Part shown: in pieces, positions 8,921-20,951 of the stretch
Layout: every line of letters begins with the position of its first letter
Position numbering within the stretch: the first letter of the stretch is position 1
Assembly (NCBI GenBank): GCA_022419385.1
Contig: JAJUBI010000002.1
Span: 434,001 to 498,000, forward strand
DNA length: 64,000 nt
Origin: Paraconiothyrium sp. Pb-2020
Lineage: Eukaryota > Ascomycota > Dothideomycetes > Pleosporales > Didymosphaeriaceae
Direction of reading: 5' to 3'
Notes under the pieces: model-generated
What the model was told of the DNA's origin: nothing
The model's database searches: none
The model's input: the letters and a program-made list of their open reading frames with translations, nothing else
Translations under genes and position numbers: made by a program

Positions 8921-11900
8921 ATGCTGGGCTCTTTCTACGAGCAAGCTTGGGACTTTGGACGTCGGATCGAAGCTTATACCGAGAACGGACCTAACTCTTC
9001 GAGAAACAGCAACAATAAGGGCGTAAACCGCCGCAAGAAGATGCATCTAAGGAAAAGCGAGGAGACGGTGCGATTCGCGGAACCTGTGGACGCCGATTCA
9101 GGTTCAGCGGCAAGCGGCATGTTCAAAGACCAAGCCGAATGTCATTCAAGACAGCGGCAGGATGTCAAGAATGTGAACGAGGTCGAAGTAGCGATTCCGG
9201 AAGAGCTAGAAGTGGACGCATTACTTGAGACATATTTCGCAAGCTGGATCTTGTTCCTACATCGTTACCAAAGAGACGCCCTGGATCAGTTTGGTTGGAC
9301 TACAAGCGTCAGCAATGTGTTTTATTCTGTCTCAGCTGGTGATTTATACTCTCCCAACCTACACAATGTAGCGGATCTTCTCAGTGCAACCCGCAAGCTT
9401 CGACCAAGTCTAAATCTCAAGGACCTCGCAACTTTACCAGTTTTTTCATTCCAGGATGGCATTAACGACGAAGTAAGCACATCTATGGGGCTTTTATTGC
9501 GCCATGCACTAATCATCAGCAGTGGAAGTTCGGAGTGGATCTTAGACTTCGACCTCAGCACATACAAGTCAGTGCATGTAGGGCGGGCCTTGCCCAGTGG
9601 CAGGCTTCTTCTCAGCTGCGGTCATTTGCCCGCATTCTAGAGACTGTATTGCAAGATCATTCACACACGTTGGCACGTATACTCGACCTTACGGAGAGCG
9701 AATTAGACGATATATGGAGCTGGACGACTCCTTTGCCCGAAACTATCAACAAATGCATGCACGACATTATTTCCCAAAGAACACAGTCGCAGCCTAACAA
9801 GACAGCTGTAGAGGCTTGGGATGGAAACTTCACGTATCAGCAAGTCGATCAGTACTCTACTGAGTTAGCCCAGAATCTGCGTCTTCTGGACGACACAGAA
9901 GATCAGATTATTCCTGTGCTATTTGAGAAGTCGAGATGGACCATGGTTGCGGTTCTTGCTGTTATGAAAGCTGGAGCATGCTTTGTGCTTCTTGACCCTG
10001 CGCAACCCGAAGGCCGCTTGAGCACTATCGTCCAACAGACGAAAGCAAAGTTATTAGTATCATCAAAAGCGCAGGCTGCGCTGGCTGCACGTGTCGCTGA
10101 TGGTGCCACCGTTGTTCCAATATCGCATTCCAGATTTGCGAAAATTTACCGTCCTTATGCGGAGCAACTACCAAGGACAAGCCTACCACCCGTTTCTCCA
10201 TCGGCACCGATGTATATCCAATTTACATCTGGTAGTACGGGACTACCTAAGGGATGCATGCTTTCCCACTACAACTTCACATCAGGCGCAATACCGCGCG
10301 CTCACACTGTGGGTTACAGGGAGACTTCGCGCGTGTTAGACTTTGCGAGCTACGCCTTCGATGTTTCCATCGACTCGATGCTCTGTACTCTCGCCAGCGG
10401 AGGTACGCTTTGCACGCCTTCTGATGAAAGACGAATGAACGACCTGAGCGGCGCCATGCGAGACATGCGTGTCAACTGGGCAGGAATGACGCCTTCGGTC
10501 GTTCGAACTCTCGATCCGGACATCATCCCCTCTCTAGCTACGCTCGCTGTAGGTGGAGAAGGTATATCAGCGAGTGATGCAGCGAGCTGGCGTCAGAAGA
10601 CTACTGTAGTGAATTGCTATGGTCCTTCAGAATGTACTGTTGGGGCAACGTACAATAACGCCGTGGGCACCAAACCATACATCAGCATGGGCAAGGGTAC
10701 AGGTTGCTCTGTCTGGGTAGTCGATCCCACGGATCACAACAAGATTGTTCCGCCTGGCGTGGTGGGAGAGCTACTTATCGAGGGACCGATCGTCGGCTAT
10801 GGGTACCTAAACAATTTAGGGAAGACGAAGGAGGTGTTCATTGAGAACCCAGCTTTCCTCATAGCTGGAGGTCCGAACACTCCTGGACGGCGAGGCAGGT
10901 TGTACAAGACTGGTGACCTAGTGCGTTACGATCCAGACGGCAACGGCGAGGTAATATTTGTCGGGCGTGGGGATCAACAAGTCAAACTTCGTGGCCAGCG
11001 CATTGAGCTCGCGGAAATCGAGTTCAATATGCTCAAACACCTACCAAAGGACACGAGGGTTGCAACTGAAGTTATCAAGCCGGGTGGAACAGGCGAGCCT
11101 ACACTTATCGCTTTCGTCGCTGAACCTAAAGAGGACAACCAGCAGCACCTGGATGGTGATGTTTTTGCCACGTTCTCCAACAATTTTCAGAGAGCGCTGC
11201 AATCTATGACGACGCATCTATCAAAGGACCTTCCGGTATACATGGTTCCGAGCGCCTACATCCCATTGTGGAAGATGCCATTGCTGGTCAGCTGGAAGAC
11301 CGACCGGAAACGTTTGCGCGAGATTGGCTCTTCCATCACTAGGCAAGATCTGAGAAAGTTCAGTGCTGCTATGTCCTCGAAGACGGAAGCGAAGAGCGAA
11401 ATGGCTCTTCGGCTGGAGAAACTGTGGGCCAAAGTCTTAGGTGGTGATGCGGACTTTGATGCCACCGACAACTTCTTCAGTATGGGTGGCGATTCTCTGA
11501 GGGCGATGAAGCTAGTTGCTGCTGCGAGGGAAGAAAAGATTGCGTTGAGCGTACCGGACATCATGCTTAATCCGACGTTGGCTGCTATGGCATCGAAGTC
11601 GAAGACGACGCAGGCGGACCAGGAGACGGAAGTCCCTGTATTTTCGTTGTTACCGAAGAGCTGGGGCGTATCGAGCGCACAGGCGGAGACAGCGCGAGCC
11701 TGCGGCACGGAATCGAGTCTAATAGAAGATGTGTACCCTTGCACTCCACTACAAGAAGGTCTCATGGCGCTCTCGGCGAAGTTTGTCGATGCGTATGTGG
11801 CCCAACGAGTAGTTGAGCTTCCGGTACATGCTGCGGAGAAGCTCGCCAAGGCCATCGAATTAGTTGCGCAGCACTCCCCTATACTGCGTACGCGCATTGT

Positions 11901-14883
11901 CAACGTCTCCAACCATGGCCTGTTCCAAGTTGTTCTGAAGGATGGCCAGCTGCCTCGCGAACATGGTGACAACCTAGCAGAGTACCTTGCACGGGACCAA
12001 GAAGAGCACATGGACTTGGGTACGGCACTTTTCCGCTACGGACTTGTATTGAAACATGGAAACGACAAAGCACATATCGTCCTGACGTCGCATCATGCAA
12101 TTTATGACGGCTGGTCTATGCCTTTGATCTTCGAGCGGGTCAACAGCGCGTACAAAGACATGGAAATCCGACGCCCCGTGGGCTTCAACCACTTCATCAA
12201 ATATCTGACTCAGCTGGACCCTTCAGCATCAGAGGGGTACTGGCGTGAGTTACTTGACGGCGCCAGTCCACATCAATTTCCCACCCTCCCGCATAAAGGC
12301 TACATCACTCGCGCAGACTCCCTGCTTGAGCACTATGTCAAGGTCCCATCTTCTGTCAACAGCAACTTTACTGTTGCAACTATTATCCGCGGCGCTTGGG
12401 CTCTAGTTTCTTCGCTCTACATGGGTCACAAGGACATAGTTTTCGGCGAGACACTCACTGGACGCTCCGCTCCAGTCGCCGGCATCGAAGAGATAGAAGG
12501 CCCAATGATCACCACGGTACCCATTCGTACAAAGGTCGACCCTAACATGCAAATTTCTGAGTATCTCAACGCAGTCCATACGCAGACCGTGCAGCAAATG
12601 CCGCATGAGCACTTTGGTCTCCAGAACATCCGCCGATTAAGCCGAGATGCGAGGGAAGCTTGCGAACTCCGCACCGGTCTTGTTCTGCATCCGAAGGAAG
12701 ACAATGTTCCAGATCAGACGAATAATATCGAGGATGCACCTGCTAATGGCTTCTTGCCGTCCGACGACGCAGAGGCAGCAAGAGAGGCGTTGAAGTTCAA
12801 TACTTATGCGCTTATGCTGGTGTGTACGCTGGATGATAACGGCTTCCTCATCATGGCGAGCTTTGATTCGAAGTGCATTGCTTCGCCGGTTATGGAGAGG
12901 GTGCTCAGGGTGTTGGATCGTGTTGTCACTGCGTTCTTGGGGAGACCTGAGGGTCAGCTCGGCTCTGCCACGGCACTGGACCCGGAAGAGTTGGAGGATG
13001 CTTCCGCGTTCAAGCCTACAGATGTACCGCAGGATGATGAAGTGGAAGTGCAGACAAATGCGCACGTCAACCAACTCGCACCTGGGCAGTCACAAACTCT
13101 GACGACACGCGAGACTGAGCTGCGAGCGCTGTTGAGCCGCATACTTGGCCTCTCCGAAACTGACGTTGGCCGAAACGACACTTTCTTCGACTTAGGCGGC
13201 GACTCAATCAGCGCAATGAAACTCGTTTCCGAAGCTCGCACACAGGGCTTGAAGCTTACCGTTGCGCAAATCTTCTCAAGCAGTTCTCTAGCTGAGCTTG
13301 CGCAAGCCGCTGGTAACGAGAAGGAAGAGAAACTCATCCAAATCCTAAGTCGTGTACTGGCCATTCCAAATGAAGAAATCACTCCGAGTGACAGCTTCTT
13401 CGAGCTAGGCGGGGACTCAATCTCTGCTATGAGGCTTGTTGGGGAATGCCGCGCGCAAGGACTTGGTGTCACGGTGCCGCAGATCTTCCAGAGCAGGTCT
13501 ATTTCGGAACTTGCTCCGCTAGTTGACGAGCTGACGTCTACGAAGTCGAATGAGGTTTCCCTTGCGCCCTTTGCTGCGCTGGGTGATGAAACGGATGCTT
13601 ACAACGTGGAGCGCATCCAGCCCCTACTGGAGAATTCCGCATGGAAAATTAGAGATGTTTACCCGACCAGGCCGCTGCAGAAGGTCGCTGTTGACGGCAC
13701 AGTTCAGCTTCCACGATACTCGCTGCGGTATGAACTGATTAAGTTCGACGCAGCCATTGACAAGGCAAAGCTCGCGCAGAGCTGCCAGGAGATAGTTGCT
13801 CGCAACGAAATTCTGCGGACAGTGTTCGTGGAGCTTTCAGGTCGCTGCCTTGGTGTAGTCGTGGACTCGTTGGAAGCTGCTTTTCAAGAGATTCCAATAC
13901 CAGACCCCGAGGAGAAGAATTCCTTCATTCACTCATGGATCCATGCGGATACTGAGGCGCCGAAGCCTTACGGGTCGTCCTTCGTCGGCTTCACCCTCTT
14001 CACGGCCCATCATGACAGTCCGACCCTCGCATTCCGTATCTCGCACGCTCAGTACGACGAGATGTGCCTTCCACTCCTCTTCGCCCAACTCTCAGCCCTC
14101 TACTCCGACTCCGCTGTACCGGAAACTCTCCCCTTCACCCACCACGTCAATCACGTAGTTCAGTCCTCCATTCCATCGAGCATCCCCTACTGGCGCGACC
14201 TCCTCCACTCCTCGCGCCTCTCCGTGCTCCGCCCTAATATCCCCCTCACAACCCGCACCTCCACTTCCATCTACCGCGAATTCGACATCTCCTCACGCCC
14301 CAAGCATATCACCATCGGCTCTCTGCCTACAGCCGCCTGGTCCGTCGTCCTGGCGCGGCGTCTAAACACGCGAGATGTAGTATTCGGCGAAGTAGTCACA
14401 GGCCGCAACCTCGGCGTAGCAGGTGCAGACCGTGTAGTAGGCCCAAGCTGGCAATACGCCCCCTTCCGCTCAACCTTCACCCCAGACACACCGTACCGCT
14501 CGCTGCTCCAATCCGTGCAGGACCAGCACATCGCCAGCTCCGTGCACGAAGGCATGGCCCTCGAAGAAATCGTCCAACACTGCACCGACTGGGATCCTAC
14601 CCAAATCACCTGGTTCGATAGCGTCGTGCATCAGGCGCCGAGGTATTGGGTTGAGAAAATGGCGTTCGGTGCGGTGAAGGCGGAGTTCGAGACCGTGTAT
14701 CCACATCAGGAGCCGTTGAGGGAGTGGAAGGTGCAGGCTTTTGTGCTGGATGAGGGAAAGAGGTTGGGTGTGGAGATTGTAACGTTTGAGGAGTGGAGGA
14801 GTGTGGGTGAGGAGGTGGTGGGGGAGATTGGAGAGGTGCTTGGGGCTTTGTGTGGGACGGGGGAAGGGAGGGTGTTTGAGTAG
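8921..14883 (+). CDS. siderophore-type non-ribosomal peptide synthetase, A-T-C-T-T-C
   Basis: Two exons, 8921-9472 and 9523-14883, joined over a 50-nt intron (GTAAGC donor, CACTAATC branch, CAGCAG acceptor), about 1970 aa. The start could also be the ATG at 9041. Order: an N-terminal region resembling the leader of SidD/NPS6 enzymes; an adenylation domain with FTSGSTGLPKG (about 418), FASYAFDVS and NCYGPSEC; carrier T1 with MGGDSLRAM (Ser about 841); condensation C1 with intact HHAIYDG (about 1041); two consecutive carriers T2 and T3 with LGGDSISAM (Ser about 1412 and 1483); and a terminal condensation-type domain with SHAQYDE (about 1691). One adenylation domain and a terminal C domain fit iterative synthesis of a cyclic or linear hydroxamate from N5-acyl-N5-hydroxyornithine. 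By eye the A-domain pocket reads D-V-D-G-A-G-C-V-G-K. Coprogen/fusarinine synthetases usually have A-T-C-(degenerate A)-T-C, so the tandem T pair is unusual. Three iron-GATA sites lie upstream. Confidence 0.88.
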
Positions 14884-16089
14884 AGGATGGAAGGGGGCAG
14901 GGGAGAGGAGGGGGTCGAAGAGATTGGGCTGTTTCTTAGTGATTTATTTTGCGATATATATGTTGTTGTTAGTTCTTACAGTCCCCATATCGATGTGCCC
15001 GCGATAGCGACAGTTTTGTTGTGTTCGTCTCTCGGTGTGGACGTTTGTGCTCTAGCCTGTGTCGTGACTTCGAAGTAAGGACCTCGAGTAACAGATGCAT
15101 TTCCGTGTAGTTTCAGCGGAGGCTACCATCGGAGCTTACAAGCGATAGCCATGAATCAACGATACGGGCATGTGGTAACATATGCGTAGAGATCGCAATA
15201 TGGGCCATGAGGTAGAAGGGTAGGCTTGAAATCTCTTTAAATGGGTTTCTACCTTCCTGTCATAAGTGTCCGGCCACGTGTGGAAAGCACATCGAGTACG
15301 GTGATATCGTGGGCTTTGTAGAAGTTGTGTAGGTTTACAAATAGAGATCGTAGAGATTGATATGACAAGTGTGACGATAGCGCTCTTTTCTAGGTGGAAA
15401 TGTAACCTCGATGACCATGAACCTTTTAAACAGGCTATATGTCAGCTTGCAGTAGAGCAAATAGGCGATCCGTCTTCCGTACGGAGAAAGGCAAATATAG
15501 TAAGGAAACTGGTGTCCTGCTCAACTCTAAGGTAGACGATCTTCTGGAAGAGAGAGGTGTCGAGCCAATCACGTACAAAAAGTACGGCTAATTTTCTGCA
15601 CGTTTAGCATAGCGCTCATAAGCGTTGGCGGAGGCAACGTAGCCTCGATCATAGACCTTTTGATCAATTACAAGTCGGCTGTATCAGAGTAAACAGGCGC
15701 CTCGTTTGACGTGCAGCTTATCTTATACGTCTAGCGCAGCGCTCATGAGCACTGGCATAGTCCTCATATGTCAATGTTAGAGGAGCAATGAGAGCACCCG
15801 CGCGACCAAGAAGGGAACACACAGGTGTGATCAGCACAGTTTTGATTTCTAAGGACTGTTGTCACAATTGTGCAATCGGTTCAATTGGTCCCCAGTGCAG
15901 TCGGGAGGCATGCGATTGGCCGAACGAGGGTTGCAATGCGGGCGCTAGTACCTTGGCTGCCCTTATGAGCCAAGTACGTCGCCCCATTGACAAGGACCGT
16001 GTTAGGGAGCTACGGTATTGTGTCCCGTGCATTTTCGATCATACTCGCTGGCGCGTGTACTTTGCTCTTCTTCCCAGCAACTGACAAGA
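14884..16089. other. gene-poor stretch after the NRPS
   Basis: About 1.2 kb with no convincing gene. It contains two short similar segments (about 15602-15637 and 15727-15762) that differ mainly by transitions, possibly remains of a repeat-induced point-mutated element. Confidence 0.4.
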
Positions 16090-17311
16090 GCATCAGATAT
16101 CATTATGAGACATGATAAGCTCACTCTGCATGCGCAAGATCATTACACTATGACAACACATGATGCACCAGAACTCACCGGTCAGATCAAGGTTCACGTC
16201 AATGAATGCTCGGGCGTTTCGCCCTTCAGGATCGAGGTCTATCTCCTGAGAATCATCCGCCTCGGTACGCTTACAACAGTCGGCCACAGCAGGAGGATTC
16301 GCTCAAGGAAGAAGAACATCTCTCTATCGAACAGACGGGCGGGATGTGATACATCCGAGCCAGGCGAGAGGATCGCTGCGTGGTCATCCTCTTCAACTGC
16401 CAACGATATCCAAGCCGAGAAAGCCACAGCGACACATACATTCTATTTGTCAATGCCTACATCACTACTACCCACGTCCAGATCACCATCGATCGGGGTT
16501 TCCTATGTGCTACAAGCTACGTGCACTCTTGCCAAGGGACACACACTTCGAGAGAGTCAAGAAGTATGGGTGTCATGGCCAGAAACCTGCTGCTTTCGCA
16601 TTGAACCGCCTCGGCGATTCACATTTCCACCATCCTCGCACTCCATCATAGTCACCTTTGGAATGACAATGAAAGGGCCTAAGACTGTCATTCCAACAGT
16701 GGTTCAGGTCAGTGGGATAAAACTACCCCCCCCATCGCAAGAACGAAGGACGATCAATTCTACCTAGGAAGGTACAATGGGAAGTGGAAGAGACCGTGTC
16801 AGCGACACTGCTCTCTGCTCCACCAGTATATAACAACGCTTCATCGGAATGGCAGAGTACGCGCCAGATAAACAAGGGAAAACTCCGACCCAAGCTACAA
16901 CAAATTCTACAAGAGGGGGAAGCCGAGTTCCCTCTAAATATAGAACTTGCTGGGAAAGATGAACAGCCGTATAAGTCCACATTCGCTATCTCTGACAGGT
17001 GTCCTGTACACCATTTCCTTACTACACGCCTCCTCTCCAATGCAACAAGCTCCGAGACTTCCCAAGCAACATTCGTAATACAGCGTGCATATCTACTAAA
17101 GATATGTCTCTACATGGGCGAGCATGTATACGATCTGGCATCGAAAGGCCTTGTCGAGCGCAAACCGTCCAATTTCATTCTCAATGTAGAATGTCCTCTC
17201 TATCTACAGATCGATGCGGAGAGCACCCACTTGCGATCACTCTATGACCCTCCACCTAATTATGGGACGTTACTCCCCGTTCCTCCCGCCTATAAGGCCG
17301 TTGTAGGATAG
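16090..17311 (+). pseudogene. arrestin-related (ART-type) trafficking adaptor, disrupted
   Basis: Two frames together give an arrestin-fold protein. The first carries the N-terminal half (HTFYLSMP, IGVSYVLQATCTLAKG, ESQEVWV) and the start of the second half (IEPPRRFTFPPSSHSIIVTFG, then PTVVQVSGIKLPPP). At an 8-base C run (16726-16733) the sequence shifts by one base into the frame HRKNEGRSILPRKVQWEVEETV, which continues to a stop at 17309-17311. The C-terminal part has three PPxY motifs (PPVY, PPNY, PPAY). In arrestin-related adaptors such motifs recruit the Rsp5/NEDD4 ubiquitin ligase to plasma-membrane transporters. Reading is also irregular around 16470-16500, where another frame gives a better family match, so more than one indel is likely. 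It is probably a decaying gene, although homopolymer sequencing error could explain the main shift. Confidence 0.45.
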
Positions 17312-18009
17312 TCAACAGGCGAGACGACTTGTTTTGTGTGGAGTATTGTACACGATCTTCAATTGTGCTCAATTCTGCCTCTTGTTCAGTATCAAAAACT
17401 TGTCCTGGGATTCTAGGGCCACAATATCTTAGCACACTAGGTGATATAGCTAGCACTCTTCAAAAATGCAATAGAATACGCTGTTATGGCGTAGCAGCAG
17501 GAATGCCAGCATAGCGACAAGGGAGATTTAGATCATGATGTGATTGACTACTCCTGCTTCGATGTTTCCTCTCCTTTTGAATAAGCACGCCAGTAGGACA
17601 TTGGTCGTGGCGCCGAGCTAAAACAGGTGGATGGATGGTGGGATTAGGTCGACGAAGACAAGGCCAATCATTAACGCGGACATTGCGTTGCTGCGTGGAG
17701 ACTTGGTCAGGAAACAGGTGGGGACTACATATGCGGGAGCGACATCGCTCGCTATCAAGTCTAAAAGCTGGCTGCCAGCAAAAGAAATAATGACAGGCGA
17801 AGGTCTGCGAAAAAAAAATATATAGCAGTAACCAAGCGAGCGACGTGTAACAGAAAGAGATCCACCCTTATTAGCTTGTGACACGACCAAAGGAAAATCC
17901 TGAGATACAAGTGCCCATCCACGACTAGAACTAAAATAGTGGGAAGTACAGCGATTTCACTCAAAATACCCCCAAAGCGCAAAGCTAGATGCAAAAGCCC
18001 TGGCGTGCA
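17312..18009. other. intergenic, nothing recognised
   Basis: About 700 bases between the arrestin-like pseudogene and the secreted protein gene. I see only an A/T-rich run near 17808-17824. Confidence 0.4.
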
Positions 18010-19060
18010 TCAATCCCACTCGTCGCTGTGATGTGCAACAGGGTTGTCTTCGTTCCAAAACATAGCCTTCTTCACTTTTTTGTTCCTCTCGGTGTCAGGA
18101 TGTTGCGGGTCGAACTTGAACAAGCATCTCCCTCGATGCCCATTGAGCTCTTCCGCCCGCGTAACTCGATCGTATTTGATCTCATGCCACCTCTCGTTCT
18201 GTTCCCCGTCCGTTATCTTCAACCTCGGTAGGATCTCGCCCACGATGCTCTTCAGCTTGGACCATAGCTCGGGATAGCCCCTAGGGTCCTTGTCGTAGGT
18301 ATCTGAAGGAATTAATAGGTAAGCTTGGATGTACTCATCGTCTATGTACTGCGCGTTTCTTTCCAGAGAATGTTGTTGAAAATTGCTTCCTTTACCTATG
18401 CCTTGCCGTAAGCCTTTCTCCACGAACAGCTGGAACATCTTCTCAACTGTTTGGTATCTCTCTAGGTCTTCCTCATCGGGTGCAAAAGCGATCGACTCCC
18501 AATAATGTGCGATGTAGACGGCCCTTCGACTAATGATGGCTAGTACAGTGCAGCCTTTCAAGCCGCCCGTACTCAGACTGAATTCCTTCTTATCACGAAT
18601 GAAGTATTTACTGTACTCCAACAGTGTGGCCGTATTGAAATCTGCCCTTGGTTGGTCGCGTCCTTGGGATCGATCCCAGACGATAGGATAATTGTCCAGA
18701 CTGTCAGACCCGGTTTCATCGATCATGTACTGTGCCATGTTGCCCTCCTCTGGAAGTTTCATCCGCTTCCATAGCGTATCATTGATGATCAGATGATGCT
18801 GAATGTTGCGTCTATAATGTGTCTCTCCGAAAAGAGGTGGGCCACACTTCCGTCCTGCATTATCGTCCGATGGTTGTCCGTCTCCTTGTGGCAAAGCTTG
18901 ACCGGGTTCTGTTGCTGTACCTGTGAGATCTTTGTTCGAATGCACTATAACACGCGTTAGGACCGAGTTTTAAGTCTGAGAAAGCTCCAAGCCTACACAG
19001 ATAGGTGCTGGTTGGCACGATGGAAATCAAGAAAGCGATGACGATGGATTTTTTACGCAT
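18010..19060 (-). CDS. secreted protein of unknown function
   Basis: Two exons, 19060-18997 and 18944-18010, joined over a 52-nt intron (GTAGGC donor, CCTAAC branch, TATAG acceptor), 332 aa. The first exon encodes a signal peptide (MRKKSIVIAFLISIVPTSTY), so the protein is probably secreted. The mature part contains a segment I associate with a widespread unnamed family of fungal secreted proteins (GGLKGCTVLAIISRRAVYIA followed by HYWESIAF), then a long charged region with YDKDPRGYPELWSKL. I cannot assign an activity. The family is often found in plant-associated fungi, so an extracellular or effector-like role is possible, but that is inference. Confidence 0.65.
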
Positions 19061-19520
19061 ATTTCCGAAAGGGTTTGGGAAGAATTTGCTGTGCTCGTTT
19101 TCGTATGTGTGCGAGGAATTTTCGAACACGAAGGGCTTGAGTCTCATCAAAAGGCACTATCAGCTTGATGAAGCGATGAAGCAACGTACACACTTCACGC
19201 ATACCTGTTTGCTTTGAGAACACTGTGCCGATTTCCATATATGTGTAGTGAGCATCGCCTCATCGCAGATTGGGTTGTCTTGCACGCAAGTATGCCACGA
19301 ACAAATCATGTCAAGTGCATCGTGACCCACGTTCCAAGTAGATGACTGCGGCGTTAGATTCATGATGGTAGACGCCGTAGCACACGCTTGGCCCGAGACC
19401 AATGAGGTCAAGTCAGGTTCATGCCCCCGCACATTTACTGTGCCGCATGGTCGCCGTGCCGTATCCTGTGTTCAGAATTATCCCCTCAATCGTGGAAGAA
19501 ACACAATATTGGGATCAATA

Positions 19521-20359
19521 ATGCAACTACCTCAGTCCTTTCAGATGGCTATGGACGACGGCGATGTTCTCGCACTCGAACAAGAATTGTATGAGCTTGG
19601 CGTTTTGGATGAGCGCCAGCTGGATGATGCGTTCACCTACGCGCTCCGGAATGCGTCTGCAGACATTGTTGAAGTCCTGTTGAAGCATGGCGCGCAGTTG
19701 AAGAGGACCGGACTATCCCAAATGGAGCTTCTGAATAGGGGGGATCCGGCCGTCTATCAGAAGTTAATGGAGAATGGTTGGGACATCAACTCGACCGAGT
19801 TCGGTTACCCTTGGATAACGTAGGTCCCTTTTCATGTAGTAAGGCTCACTCGTTAAAATAATATCGCAGGTCGGCTTTATGGGATAACGAGCGCCTGTTG
19901 CGTTGGTTTCTTGACAACGGCGCGAACCCCAACACACGTAATAGACGCCTCCCGAACTGGGCCGACAACGACATCAAGTCACCTCTTGACTATGCCGCAG
20001 AGGCACCTGAAACATTCGGGCTCGAGATTCTGCTTTCGTACGGCGCGGAAATGGACGAGGAGGCGATCTATCGGGCGATCGCTGCACGTACTCACCCCGA
20101 GAAGGGCCACGTGCCCCATATTCGCATCTTGTTGGATCATGGTGCTGACGTCAATCATCGTTCCAGAAGATGGGGCACGCCGTTACAGTACGCCATCCGT
20201 GCGGGCAGAGCAGATATGGTAGAGTTTCTGCTCGATCAAGGCGCGGATCCTACGACAGCTACAGTGAGGGGCACACCGGCGGAGCACGCCAGGAATAATG
20301 GTCGGATGGACATACATGACATCATTGTGAGGGCCATAGAGGAAGGTCAGGGCATGTAA
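19521..20359 (+). CDS. ankyrin-repeat protein
   Basis: Two exons, 19521-19819 and 19870-20359, across a 50-nt intron (GTAGGT donor, CGCAG acceptor), 262 aa. The splice restores YPWITSALWDNERLLRWFLD. At least four ankyrin-type units are visible: NASADIVEVLLKHGAQ, RLLRWFLDNGANPN, HIRILLDHGADVNHRS and RADMVEFLLDQGADP. These form helix-loop-helix stacks for protein binding. No catalytic or membrane segment is seen. Small fungal ankyrin proteins of this kind are numerous and mostly uncharacterised. Partner and role are unknown. Confidence 0.8.
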
Positions 20360-20951
20360 ATATTGTCTACTTTAGGCAGTAAGGAGATTTCGAATATGTG
20401 GCCATATGGATTTACGCTCCTACAGAGTGAACGCCCCTTCTCCGCAGTATTGATGTAGCATCGGTTGCGCTGTGTTGTAAATCATACATGAGGCGCATCG
20501 CATCTACTGCGCCGTAGCAAGCTTCAGACGTCGCAACATGTCTTTTCTGGTCTAGGCTCGTTGCGAATTATGCTAACATCTGCAACTATGTTGCCGGAAT
20601 GCACATGTGTCCACAGCCAGGTCGTAGATCAGTCCTGAGCATAGTGACCCGTCTATTAGGTCTTATAAAACGTCAGATGGAACTTTTAAGCCATGACAAC
20701 TGCTTTTCCTCAAGTAACCCGCACTACTTTCACCAATACTCATTCACACCCTTCATACCATTCACATTCCTGAGAACCAGGGGATGCATTACCACCATAT
20801 AGTCCTGAGTACTGGCTGGCTGGTCACTAGAAGCGTCGCGGATATTGCTACTTTGTCTATAGGAGATGTCGAGCAGTACTCAGCATCGCTTGTATGAAGG
20901 AATATACCTTTGAAAAGAAGAAGCTAATGTTGTCAGTCTACAACTCCTACC
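20360..20951. other. intergenic, nothing recognised
   Basis: About 590 bases. A first exon with a signal peptide for the following gene might lie here, but I could not place one. Confidence 0.35.

Noticed and set aside
11256..12011. 251-codon open frame on the minus strand inside the NRPS
   Set aside because: It lies antisense to the well-supported T1-C1 coding region and has a biased Ser/Arg/Ala composition typical of a shadow frame.
16346..16651. 101-codon frame overlapping the arrestin-like pseudogene
   Set aside because: Mostly His/Pro/Arg-rich shadow; only a short part (about 16470-16500) may be the true arrestin frame after an indel.
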